DNA of 64,000 nt from the NCBI GenBank assembly GCA_030248195.1, contig JASAND010006816.1, positions 57,006-121,005 of the forward strand, written 5' to 3'. The notes beneath the pieces are model-generated. The model saw only the letters and a list, made by a program, of their open reading frames with translations. It was not told where the DNA came from and ran no database searches. Positions 40,601-51,500 of the stretch are shown in pieces (the first letter of the stretch is position 1; every line of letters begins with the position of its first letter). The stretch comes from Trissonchulus latispiculum (Eukaryota > Nematoda > Enoplea > Enoplida > Ironidae). The position numbers and the translations under genes were made by a program.

Positions 40601-42291
40601 GTAGCTATGGAGACACTCCCTCGTGAAGAGGGACTTGGCCTCTGAGACGACCCCCGGCGGAACGCTGGGCAGGGTGGTGCGCTGTCGACGCGGTTGAACG
40701 GACTGCTGAAATAGCAGGAAAAGCGAAATAAGGAAAGGGATAGATAATGATGGATAAAATGCTAAAAAACCCAAACATTAGGGAAGAAGAGAAAAATTTG
40801 TAATGGAACAGGTATCCTCGAAGGTGAGTAGAGCCAAGGGAATAAAGTCATAAAAATAAGTCCCACTTCAACTCTGTACCAATTAATAAATTAATTAATT
40901 AATTAATTAAATACCGTCAAGTCATCCCGCGGAAACAGGACCATATCCCGAAACGGATCATGTTCAAGTATGGTCCAATGGCGAACCAAAAAGTTCTCAT
41001 AGTCCAAGGGTGGGACAGTTTTCGGTTTCTGAAAATACATGTTGTTGGTTTAAAAAAGTGTGGCTTGTAAAATCAAAAAACCTTAGTTCAGGAAACGGGT
41101 GAAACAGACGTACAAATGTGTATGTCAGCTGGAAAGCGTTAGATGCATAACCATAAACTGAAAAATATATACGTTTAAGCAGCTGTGTGTTCAAAGGAAA
41201 AAGTCTATACCATTGATCAAACTTTGCGTCTAAGCAAACACGTGAATCAGCTAGTACTATCGCACGTACATATCTTGCTTAGATGTTTACTATTTGGCGC
41301 AAACAACATAAAGTACCAATATGAAGCTATTTACTTATACAACTTCAGCGTTCACATACATAATGTTGTATCTGTACAATAATAGTAGTTTCTACTTTAA
41401 AAAGTGTTTAAAACATATATAAATCCAACTCAGTGAATAACTGAATAATAAAGTACATGCTATCAGTAAGATCAAGTGTCAACTAATTCTAACTAAATAA
41501 TTTTCAGTTTCAAAAACAAATTTTAAAATAATATAAGTTGTGCTGAAACAAAAAACTATAAGAAAATATTTTTACATCACTTGAGCCAGGGTATTTTTTA
41601 GGGATTTTTTTCGGGGGGGGGCTTCCCGGGGGGGGGGGCCGGGCCCGGGGGGGGGGAAGAAATTTTCGGGGGGGGGGAAAATTTTTTGCAAAAATGAGCC
41701 AAAAAATGGTATTTTTTGGCATATTTTGCATGGTAAAACGCAAAAAGTTATCAAAAATGCCAGGATTTAATCTAAAAATAGCTATTTTTACGAAAAAAAT
41801 CTCCGGCGACGCCGGAAAATTTTTGAAAATTGGCCTACTTTTGGCAAAAATTTGGGCCTTCAAAAAATCCGGGGGGGAAGCAAAAATCCCGGGAGGGGGC
41901 GATTTCGGGGGGGAAGGCATTTTCGGGGGGGAGGTCAATTTCGGGGGGCCCCCGCCCCCCCCCCTGTAAAAAATACCCTGCTTGAGCCAGCAAACTATAC
42001 ACTTTACCAGAAACCTTTTTCGCAATTAACAAACCTTCCAAACAATCCATTAACTACTCATTATTAAATTAGCTTAGCTTGAACTGATTCAACAAAAAAA
42101 ACCATCTAGAAAAAGCAGGTATATAAACCTACCACCAGTGTTGCTTCTCGAACCGCCTGGGAAGCAGCCTCTCTGGCCTGTTTAGCGGTTCCGGGCGGGG
42201 CCTTGCCTTTGGTGAATTTCCGCTGCTGCGCTGAGGCGGAGTCCCCACTACTCCCTTTACTGCTCACAGTGGATGATACAATACTGCTCAT
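31635..42291 (-). CDS. DOCK-D: DOCK-D (zizimin-type, DOCK9/10/11-like) guanine nucleotide exchange factor, N-terminal half
   Basis: Sixteen exons were traced on the minus strand: 42291-42133 (ATG), 41028-40915, 40705-40533, 40216-40153, 39909-39811, 39574-39443, 38920-38755, 38263-38169, 37411-37328, 35791-35642, 35309-35049, 34631-34432, 33921-33799, 32465-32377, 32094-31886, 31700-31635. Phases join without breaks. The N-terminus (PLDYENFLV, EAKSLFTRECLHSYTCDW) and a PH domain in exons 5-7 (HKEGYLLK, WKKRYCCLRQ, DCEQWLEALRGVV) are diagnostic of DOCK-D. Downstream exons give EISPFTEKFGIRFGVECKAL, IALYDVKEGRKLSEDFHCDL, DVFLVLRIERVLQG, QLGRYRMPFAW and the start of DHR-1/C2 (NNLYVYPVSLKYDSQ, ARNIACRIEFRDSD). 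The remaining DHR-1 and the catalytic DHR-2 domain are not in the window: the gene is either broken by the gag-type insertion or continues across a very large intron. The family activates Cdc42/Rac at membranes. Confidence 0.88.
33378..33672 (-). repeat. Copy of a ~300-bp interspersed repeat (family R300)
   Basis: On the minus strand it reads GAAACCTATCGGATTGATGC, TATTTATACGTTAGACAACC, TTGTTCTTTGTCTGCC and ends ATGGCAAAGGCTACGTTTTT. Other copies are at 36.1, 43.7, 44.8, 50.4, 53.0 and 56.7 kb. It encodes no protein and no Pol III box is evident. Confidence 0.75.
33736..33803. repeat. 34-bp tandem duplication that doubles a DOCK splice donor
   Basis: Two identical 34-bp units (33736-33769, 33770-33803) each contain GCGTTACCGCTT, i.e. 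on the minus strand AAGCG followed by GTAACGC. The upstream copy supports the reading frame; use of the second would retain an immediate TAA. Confidence 0.85.
36128..36243 (-). repeat. R300 repeat, partial copy
   Basis: It contains CTAACGTATAAATAGGCCTA and GGCAGACAAAGGACAATTCC (plus strand as written), matching the minus-oriented copy at 33.6 kb. The distal half is missing. Confidence 0.65.
36512..37315. mobile_element. TIR element (~75-bp arms) abutting a DOCK splice donor
   Basis: Left arm CTGACCAAAAAATCTTGGAA ... GTCCTGAGTTAACG is inverted at the right end (CGTGGTTACAGTTCGG ... AAGATTTTTTGGTCAG). The interior is dominated by ATCCGGT/ACCGGAT motifs. The right end is 6 bases from the donor of the exon at 37411-37328. 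Confidence 0.65.
37600..38159 (+). repeat. Solo LTR with 4-bp target duplication in a DOCK intron
   Basis: It begins TGTAACGAGC and ends GCCGGTCACA (TG...CA), flanked by TTCG on both sides (37596-37599 and 38160-38163). It contains a TATA box (CCTATAAAAGCCGCG near 37761), an initiator-like GGCAGTCAGTTGC after it and AATAAA near 38075. No internal retroelement sequence remains. It lies a few bases beyond the donor of the exon at 38263-38169, antisense to DOCK. Confidence 0.75.
41587..41980. mobile_element. TIR element with CAGGGTATTTTTT ends and 7-bp duplication CTTGAGC
   Basis: Left end CAGGGTATTTTTTAGGG, right end CTGTAAAAAATACCCTG, flanked by CTTGAGC at 41580-41586 and 41981-41987. The interior has long G runs and a core (TTTTGCATGGTAAAACGCAA, AATGCCAGGATTTAATC) shared with 48927-49237. 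Non-coding. It lies in DOCK intron 1. Confidence 0.8.
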
Positions 42292-43340
42292 GGCTGCTGG
42301 GGAGGATTACGGTAGAGATACGGTATCAGGTCACGTGACTGTGTTGACATGGTGCCAGGGGAAAATATGCAAATTAGTTTGCTGTCAGCATTCCTGCTGG
42401 GAGAAGGCGTCTAACTTCAGATGGCATTCTATAATACAAGTAAATCGCACAACAGTTATCAGAATAAATAATTTGTGTGTAGTTTTCAAGAGGAGGGGCC
42501 AAAAAATTCTCAAAACCACTATAACAGCCCAACATTTTGAATGGGGGAACTGCAGTCGGCACGGGATCAATTTCAGGGATTGAGCCACACTTGTTGCCCT
42601 ATTAGGGAACCCTAAGACACATGGCTATCCTTTGGAATATTGGCGCCCTTCCAAAGTTCATCTACGGTAACGGGGCCACTTAGGGGGGAAACGATTAATC
42701 TCTGGACATATTGAACCCGAGTATCCAAAATTATTCTCAGTGGCTCCCCATCAATGATTTTATTTCTCCCCCCCCCCAAAATTGCCACCCCAAAAGCCAG
42801 CGGATGCTCCTTTTTTCAAATTTTACTCCGAAAAATTATAACAGAAGGCTAAATTCCGAAATATTGCGGAGATATTTACTAAATTTGTGTGCCGTTTTGA
42901 CCGCTAAAGCTGCCAATTTTGAGGGAAATATCAACTTTGACAGTGCACACTAGATAAATAGCGCAATTTTTAGCATTCTTTAGGAAAACTTCCCCACTCA
43001 TTGCTTCTCGGACGTTTTGCTAGCTTAGCTTCCGTTAATCCACGGACCAGGCTAGCTCTAGTTAAAAACAAACAATGAAACCTAACAAACAATGAAACCT
43101 ATCCAATTGGAAGGACGAGACCATATTTACATAAAAGTCTTTAACTTAAAAAAAGGGGTGTGGGGGGATTTACGGATATTTTGCAAATTTACTACGTTTT
43201 AGATGTCATTTTGTATAAGACTACGTATTTCATGCTACGTACGTTATGCTGAAAAATAGCCCTAGGAAAGAATTTTTGATGCCCGACCTGATCGCTCTTA
43301 AGTTTAGCACAGGAGATCGTGAAATCCACGTTCAAACATT

Positions 43341-43548
43341 TTCGGGGGTCTCTTGTGCAATTCCCCCCCAGCCCTAACCTTTGATTTTTTGACCAACAAC
43401 TTTGAAATTTCCTAATTTAAAAATTTAAAATTTTTTAAAATTTTTGAATTCATCAGCCTACAGAGCACCCATAGAAAAGTTCAAAGTTATTGTTCAAAAA
43501 ATTAAAAGTTAGGGCTGTGGGGGAATTGCGCAAGAGACCCCATTTTCG
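43341..43548. repeat. Inverted repeat (hairpin) with ~70-bp arms
   Basis: Left TTCGGGGGTCTCTTGTGCAA is inverted as TTGCGCAAGAGACCCCATTT on the right. The arms also share CAGCCCTAACCTTTGATTTT, with an AT-rich loop between. Confidence 0.7.
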
Positions 43549-43728
43549 TGTTATTGCATGTTCTAATCCAACAGTTTAATTCAGGCAGCTGTAATCTGCC
43601 TAGTTATAACAAACACATTCTATTCCTTAAAATGATATAAAAATTATCACTGAACTCCAAAAATTGAGTAAATTACAGTCTTTCAAAGTTTCATGCAAAT
43701 GCTCGAGCCAGCACTTTAAACAGACGAT

Positions 43729-44066
43729 GAAACCTATCCAATTGATGCTGCAAAGTCACCATGCCTATTTATACGTTAGACAACACTGTCAAAAAGTTGT
43801 CCTTCGTCTGTGCACTTGAGTGTCTGTATGTGTATATCACGGCGTCAGTGATGCGGCCCCTAAGCACAGTTCCCCACACATGTCCGGTTGACCCGGCAAT
43901 TTACCGGCCAGTTCGGCCACGCTAACACCGGTTAACCCGGAACGGAACGCCCCGCGTCATCAGTGCTACACAGGGGCCCGTGCACCCAGTACGGGAGCCA
44001 GCGACATTCAGGTATAACACAACCCATTCTGGCATGAATGATGGCGAAGGCTACGTTTTTGTTAAC
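43729..44066 (+). repeat. R300 interspersed repeat
   Basis: Runs from GAAACCTATCCAATTGATGC through CTATTTATACGTTAGACAAC to TGGCGAAGGCTACGTTTTTG; one of the two fullest copies. Confidence 0.75.
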
Positions 44067-44799
44067 TTTTAAGTATCATTATTTTTTATTTAATAATTTT
44101 AATTTTCCTCACTTTCTTGAACATTTATATTTTTCCTTGCACAAACAAGGATTAGGATACGAAATGGTAGTGGATGGAAAGTTAGCGGCAGGCTAGCGTC
44201 AGTAACAAAAATCAGGAAGTCTAGGACCAGACCTTCGCTTTAGGTCAGATAGGTTACTCCCTCAGAAGAAATTGCAAATTTTTCCATTTTCCTATTTTCC
44301 AAAAAACACAGAATTAGCTCTAGCTTATCGCTATTTGCTAGCATTTTTGAAGAATTTTCGTTCGAAAATTGATTGTTTTTATGCTATCTTGTTTGAAAGC
44401 ACGTTTTCTTAAAATTGGAACCAGTGTAACCGTTAATAACCATTATTATAAACAAATTTAAGTTTGTGTGTTTAGTTTAGTTAGTTAAGTATATATTCCA
44501 TAAATCTATCCAGTTGGGACTACTGGGTGTGGGTAAAAAGCAGCCCCCCAGCCCCTATTCCTCAAGAAAGCATAACAGCAACCCTCTCCATCCTTGCTAT
44601 TTGAAATAGAGGTAAAGGAAAGATGCACCCGCTGAAATAACTTGAAATTTGAAACAACATACCTCTACCGTAAGACATTCCCTCTTCAGTTTAGTAGGCA
44701 AGGCGGGGCGTAGCATTTTAAGCAACACATGTGCTAAGACAGAGTTGCGCCAAACCAGAACACACAGCTGACACTGAGGGTTGAGGTTAAAGATAGGAA

Positions 44800-45067
44800 A
44801 TGAAACCCATCCAACGGATGCTGCTAGCCCACTGTGCCTATTTATACGTTAGACAGCACTAGGCTAGAGTTGTCCTTCGTCTGTTCTATACCTGGATGTC
44901 TCTATGTTTACCACTGTTCTGCACGGTGACGCGACCCCTAGGCCTGTTTTCCCCTCCCCCATCCCCCAGACAGCACCAATACTACAGGGGCCACGGTGAT
45001 AAAGGTCTGTTCGCCGCAGCGACATACGGGTCGTCCCTTTGAAATATGGCGAAGGCTACGTTTTTGC
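44800..45067 (+). repeat. R300 interspersed repeat
   Basis: GAAACCCATCCAACGGATGC, CTATTTATACGTTAGACAGC, TTGTCCTTCGTCTGTTC, ending ATGGCGAAGGCTACGTTTTT. It lies about 50 bp upstream of the long-TIR element. Confidence 0.75.
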
Positions 45068-45124
45068 AACATCCTGTAACTGGATCTTTTGCTTTTGGAA
45101 ATTTGCAGAAAAGTAGGATTAAAG

Positions 45125-45985
45125 GGCGATACTAAGGCAGACGCACACGTTGCTAGACTTCAATTTCTGCTGGCAGGAGATAGACATGCATCTACTCAAG
45201 CAGACGCACACCTTACAAAATTGCACTTCTCAGACTAACATTACAATTACATTATATACCTACTGGGTTCTACAGTACATTACGTAGGATTTTGAATTGA
45301 TTTGTTTCTTTAACAGTGATAAATTATATAATGAATGGTTGTCATGAACAATTCCAATGTTATCACAAATATCCTCGTTAAATGTGAAACATAAACCTTT
45401 GGCATTGTGGGAAATATCCCAAATTTTCACCTCATTTCTGCATAAAATTTTATCAGGTATGACTGAAATAATGCATTCAATACTAGCTTTCAAACAACAT
45501 GTTGGCAATAGTGGCACAGTTTTGGCTGGTGCTTTAATGTTGACATTAAAGAGTTTGCAGCGGCTACTTGGCTAAGAGTTCTTTGTTCTTAAGACAGAAA
45601 ATGGAATACGTCGTAAAAAATTATACCACTTAGACAGAGTGTTGTGTTCAGTTAAGCCTTCGCTTAAACTGGTAACGTTTTATCAATTAATTTATCAATT
45701 CATTCACCATGTTAAAGAAACAAATCAATTCAAAATCGTACGTAATGTACTGTAGAACCCAGTAAGTATATAATGTAATTGTAATGTTAGTCTGAGAAGT
45801 GCAATTTTGTAATGTGTGCAGTTTAAATTCGATTTTATGCATAAAAATGACTGGTTAGTAGTCTCCCTAACATCAACATCTCCTGCCAGCAGAAATTGAA
45901 GTCTAGCAAGGTGTGCGTCTGCCCGAGTAGTGGACATCAGTCCACATCTTGCTAGACTCAAGTGTGCGTCTGCCTTAGTATTGCC
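45125..45985. mobile_element. Non-autonomous DNA element with long (~200-bp) inverted arms
   Basis: Ends GGCGATACTAAGGCAGACGC and TGTGCGTCTGCCTTAGTATT(GCC). The inverted arms also share TACTGGGTTCTACAGTACAT and GTTTCTTTAAC. The flanking direct repeat is ATTAAAG (45118-45124 and 45987-45993). The central 390 bp has no convincing protein. Confidence 0.75.
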
Positions 45986-48290
45986 TATTAAAGAAGAGCC
46001 GAAAAATTTTGTCTTCAATTTTGCTGAAACTCTGTACGTAGGATATTCTGGCTCTGGGTTCCAACCTACGAGTTTATGAAATCCATTCCATTAAGTAAAA
46101 CTTAAAAACTGTAGGAAAAGAAACAAAGAATCGAAAGTTTAGTCCAGTTTAGCATCAAATTGAAGGTCTCGTTCGACGCAACGCAAATAATGTAACAATT
46201 AAGCCGATATGAGACAGCACGTGGTTCCAGCAGGCATTTTTTTAATAAAAATAAACAATTGCTCCAACTGTTACAGACATTGCTCATTTGAACGCTCGTT
46301 GTTCTTGGATCATTACCAAAAATGCTATCTGCGAAAGTCATTCTTCTTGAAACACCAAAAAATGGGCAATTTTGGAGGGTTTAACCTTCCCCCTCCCCCG
46401 ACTAACATACGCTGTGAGCTAAATCAAGTCAAACCGTTGCGCTGCTTTGCTTCGTATCATTACACATAGTACGCAAAAGGGCCGAGACTTTCAATTTTGT
46501 TCCAAACTCGACTAACTTCCTTCTCCTACAGTCTTAAAATTTGAAGACTCCAATTAAAATTGATGTGAGCTTTCAGAAAACATTGTCACACTTAACTTGA
46601 ACAATTAACTCTGCAGAAAATTCACTTTTATGGTTTAAGTTTGTTTCGCTATAGCTGATTCATATTATTTAATACAATTGATTTATATTATATATTGCTT
46701 TTTAATTTTGATTGTGCAGGGATTCACAGCAAATATTCAGTAACAAAAAGGTTAGTATTACAAATTTCTACTTGGAAATTTTCGTTTCCGATTTTGTTTC
46801 CGTGGAAGTTTGCGGAAGCTAGAACCGGAAACGGGATCGGTACCTAATTTCAGCAGAGGGACAGTAACAATTTCCATAAAACCCTGAATTCCCGAGTCCA
46901 AACATCCTTGCAATTAAAATTAAAAATAAATTCAGAAATAATCTCAATCTTCTGTCTGTTCAAAAATAACCAAGAATAGTAGGAAAGTTCTTAGTGGAAA
47001 AATTAGGTATGTCAATAGAACAACAAATAAATAATTTACTAGTAGAAACAGAATACGTAATAAAAACAGTTAAACAAGTACGCGCATTATGTAACAATGG
47101 AATCTTAACACCTAAAAAACAAATGACAAAACATGGTTACGTACAGTAAAAAAACACCAGCAAGCAATAGCATTGTTAAAAATTGTAAAAAAACTTTGGA
47201 AAGTTTAAAAATTGCAAAAAAGATTAAATAGTAGCCAATTTCAGCAAAACCTGACTTACTCCACCGAATAACAGAGAACATATGTAAATACAGACTTTGT
47301 AAGTACGTAAGCGTTAAGATCAAACGTATATACAGCGGCATATTATAAACATAGTATAATAATCTTTCAGTTCCAACAATGGAATGAAATTTCTTTACCT
47401 TTTGCTATCACTGGCTTGCACCAACCATTTTTAACTCGGTGTTACGTTAACTCGGTGTTAACAAGAGATAAGCCGCAGTTATAACAACTAAAATTTGCAA
47501 GGAATTTAGGTGCGTATATAATGCAAAGTGAACTAAGTGGCTGAAACTACTCAAATTTGATCCCCTAAAAATCGGTTGGGAAGTGCCTAATGAATAAATT
47601 AAATAATAAATAGCGTTGACGACAATAACAACAACGAGTACCTACAAAATTACCATTTCAATTTAAACATGCAGTTAAATATACATGTGTGTTGTACATG
47701 TATCACACTGGTGATATAAAAGGATTATTCCTAAAAATTTAAGAAAATGAAACAAGGCGGGAAAATTACAGCCTAGGGCAATCAAAGGTTTTTTGATAAC
47801 TATTAACGTAAACTATAGGGAGGGGTTTTTCAACATAAAAACAATCTAACAGTAACAACAGTAACAACAGTGTAACAAAACAATATCACAAAAATTATTG
47901 ACAACTTTGGACCTAGATGACAAAATGTTGTACAGAATCATTAACTGACACCGAAATGATATGCTTAACAAACTGGAAGGAAAAGAATACAGGTATCTAC
48001 ATTACACATATACGTAACAAAATAATAACAAAGTAAACAGTTGATTAAACACAAGAAAGCTATGCATTGCATAATGATTGCATACGGAAGAGCTCTAGTT
48101 CGCGCCAAAAGTTATTTTTAGAGGTAAGGTACATGGATTCAATGAAAAATTGGAGGGGTCGCATAACTACCCTGGATTTACCCTGGTCCAAACTATCCAC
48201 ATAGGGACAGCTGTAAGGAAAGCAAGCATAGGAAAGATTGATAAGCCTGATATGCTAGTTCAGCTGATGGCCCGGTGGTATATGTAGTAG

Positions 48291-48320
48291 CAAGAGTACA
48301 TAATATATTATGTACTCTTG
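48291..48320. repeat. Perfect 30-bp palindrome made of two CAAGAG element ends
   Basis: CAAGAGTACATAATA is followed directly by its reverse complement. This equals the two termini of the CAAGAG foldback family joined without an interior. Confidence 0.9.
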
Positions 48321-48584
48321 CTAGTATTAGATAGTATGTCTGACTAACAACGTATGTTTTTCAGTAATTGCCAAAAACGCTAACTTTTCCACTACGAAGC
48401 TATTAAAAATTATGGAACAATCCTTTAACGGTAATTGAAACTTAAAATTACTCTACAAAAAAGCTTGAAATTCTATTTTTTTCGTACACTAAAGGTAAGA
48501 AGGAGGGCTGAAAACAGGGATATATCGGGGGGTTGCCCCCCCCCACACCCACCCCACGGCACCTCGGGTCAGAAAAAAGGTCCG

Positions 48585-51500
48585 CTATCCCTGGACAGAA
48601 CGCTGTTCCTCAATTTCTTGTTCCACTTCCCCTTCTTCTTCCAGGTCGCTCCCTGTAAGGGTGTCTTCATCAAAGCCATCGAAATCGCCCGTGATCTCGT
48701 CGTCCTCATTGGCAGAATCCGTGTTCAGCGAACTGAGGGCGCCCTGGAGGTGGTCAATTCGCCGCAGAGCCAGTTTCAGATCGCCTAGGCTGGCTTCGTG
48801 CTCCTGCTCAGCACGTTCAAGGGTCTTTTCCTAAAACAGGAAACACGCAGCAAGAAAAATACAATAATGTATGCACGCAGCATGCAATGCAAGGATGCAC
48901 ATTCGTCAAAGCCCCACTGTCTGTGTCAGGGTATTTTTTAGGGATTTTTTCCAGGGGTTTGGCCGGGCCCCGGAGGGGGGGGGGGGTTGCGAAACAGGGC
49001 CAAAAATGGTATTCTTTGGCGTATTTTGCATGGTGAAACACAAAACGTTCTCAAACATGCCAGGACTTAAGCTAAAAATAGCCATTTTTATCAAAAAATT
49101 TCCGTCAATGCCGGAAACTTTTTGAAATTTTATTTTTGGCAAAAATGTAGACCACATTAAGGAAGAAACCCAAAATCTCGGGAGGAGATTTCGGAGGGAG
49201 GGCAATTTCGCCCCCCCCCCCTGTAAAAAATACCCTGTGTGTCTGTCTGCCTTTAGTCTACTTTGTGTCTGCTTCGAGCTTCAGCAAACCAAGTATTGCT
49301 CTGTTCACAATAGTCGCGATGGGGTAGTCGTTAACGTGCAGGCAGAGGGTGTGTTCCGCTTCGCAAAACTTTCAAATTTAATATAAATAAGTTGAATTAC
49401 ACACAAAGACTAGTTCTGGCAAAAGAAAGCCGCATTCATTGAGAAAATGAATCCTAAACCAAAAATTTCGGGTCTTGTCTCGATATTACCCCCCCCCCCC
49501 ACCACCACCACCACTCAAAATCCTTGAAACTTGACCAAATCAGCTAAGATTTGGCATAGGTATGTTTTGGACTACGCTGAGTTCAAACTTCGCGAAATTT
49601 TTCGATTTTGCGAAATTCAATTTTTTCGATTTCTAAGGAGGGAACAAGGGTAACCGAAAAATTTTGACTTCGATTTTGCTGAAAAGTTGTATACAGGGGT
49701 TCCCTTGATCCCCCTTAGAAATTGAAAAAAATCGAATTTCGCAAAATCGAAAAAATTTCGCGATATTTGAACTCAGCGTAGTCGAAAACATACCCATACC
49801 AAATTTTAGCTCATGTGGTCAAGTTTTAAGGAGTTTGAGTAGTGGGGGGGGGTAATCGAGAGCTGAGATCCGAAATTTCCCCCCAATGTGTCTGTCACCC
49901 TCCCCTTCATCCTCAGCCAGACTAGCATAGAAGTGTACCAGTTCCGTTTTCCGACAGACGGCCTCTGATTCCCGTTTCTGGGCCGCCAGGAGTTCGTCCT
50001 GTGCCAGGCCCAGCTGTCGCTGCAGCCGTTGGACGCTTTCCTGCTCCCGATCCCGCCCGGCTCGCAGATCCGCAATCTCATCCTGCAGCCGTTCCAGCTG
50101 CTCACGACAGCTGTGCAGCTGAGTCTGCAAGCAAACAAACAAATAAACAAACAAACAGTAAACAAACAAATAAACAACAGTAAACAATTGATAGTGACCA
50201 TTTGAATGTACACAGTATTAAATTCAATTTTGCTACTTAAATAATTTGCTAAATAAATTTAAATTCAATCTTAAATCAAATTTACCCATTGAATTTGAAT
50301 AAACTTAAATGTCCCCACTTGTGTTGTAGGGACAATAAATGAAAACAAAAAGGAAAAAGAAAAAAGGAAGTATAACTGTGAATGAATCCTAACCGGCTGA
50401 TGTTGCACAGCTAGAGTACTGTTATATACGTTAGCCAACACTGATCAAAACCGTCCTTTGTCTGTCCCAACTTGTGTGTTCCTATGTGAATCTTTCTGGC
50501 CCAGTAATCAACGCTGTCTTCCGTTAACAGTACTTGCAGAACTTGCCTGTACTGGGAAGCAGCGGGGACATAGACTGTTCGCAACTTAGAGGATATAACT
50601 GCTCTATGACCAACACACAGAGTTGTTTCTGCACAAAATGGCAAAGGATTTTTTCCAACAATTTTTTTCTAACTTTAACAGCATAACAGGTCCTCACTGT
50701 AAACCTTAGTTGTCAGCATATGCATTGAAAGTAATCCCCCAAAGTGGGGACACGGGTCGTCAATGCCTTTTCTCTCTTGAAAACCGTTTTGATCCCCAAT
50801 CAGAATATTAATTTGAATAAATTTACGTAGTCTTTCGTACATTGACGAGACTAAATTTAGAAAAAGGAACAGCGATAACTTCACCAATTAGTGAATCTAT
50901 ATTACTAAGAGTGCATAATTGCACTATAAGAAGAAGATTAAGCCACTAGAGGGCTCCTCTTCTTGGCATTGAGTAACGGTGCTCCCCCCACAATACGCGA
51001 ATGTTCTCCCGTTTGGTGGGGGGAGGTAGCTCTCTACGATAAAGCATACCGCCCTCAGTTTGGTGGGGGGTAGCAGAAAAGAGGTCCCCGTTTGGTGGCA
51101 GGGGGAGCAGAGGATTACGGTAGTTTTTGTTCTATTCGAAAATGGGTCCCCGTTTGGCGGGGGGTAGCAAAGAGAGGTCCCGTTTGGTGGTGGGGGGTAG
51201 GCAAAAGGGGTCTCCGTTTGGGGGGGGGAGGGGGGGTTATCAAAAGAGGTCCCCGTTTGGGGGGAGGGGGGCCGCCAACAGCCAATCAGATCCCGGCAAT
51301 CTTAGCCTGACTTGGCGACCCCCTCCCCAAACGGGTACCCCCTTCTGCCTACCCCCACACCACACGGGGACCCCTTTTGCATACCCCCCCACCACCAAAC
51401 GAGGATCCCTTTTGCATACCCCCCCCCACCAAACGGGGACCTGTGTTTGCTACCCCCCCCCCCCCACCAAACGGGGGAACATTCGCGTATTGTGGTCGGA

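Larger units (their letters stand above)
42292..48584. other. Intergenic region between DOCK-D and MYO18, repeats only
   Basis: I see no gene. Short frames lack family features or domain patterns. The stretch holds two R300 copies, a hairpin near 43.4 kb, a long-TIR element at 45.1-46.0 kb and a perfect 30-bp palindrome at 48291. The 46.0-48.28 kb part shows nothing structured. The promoter of DOCK-D should lie just above 42291. Confidence 0.6.
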
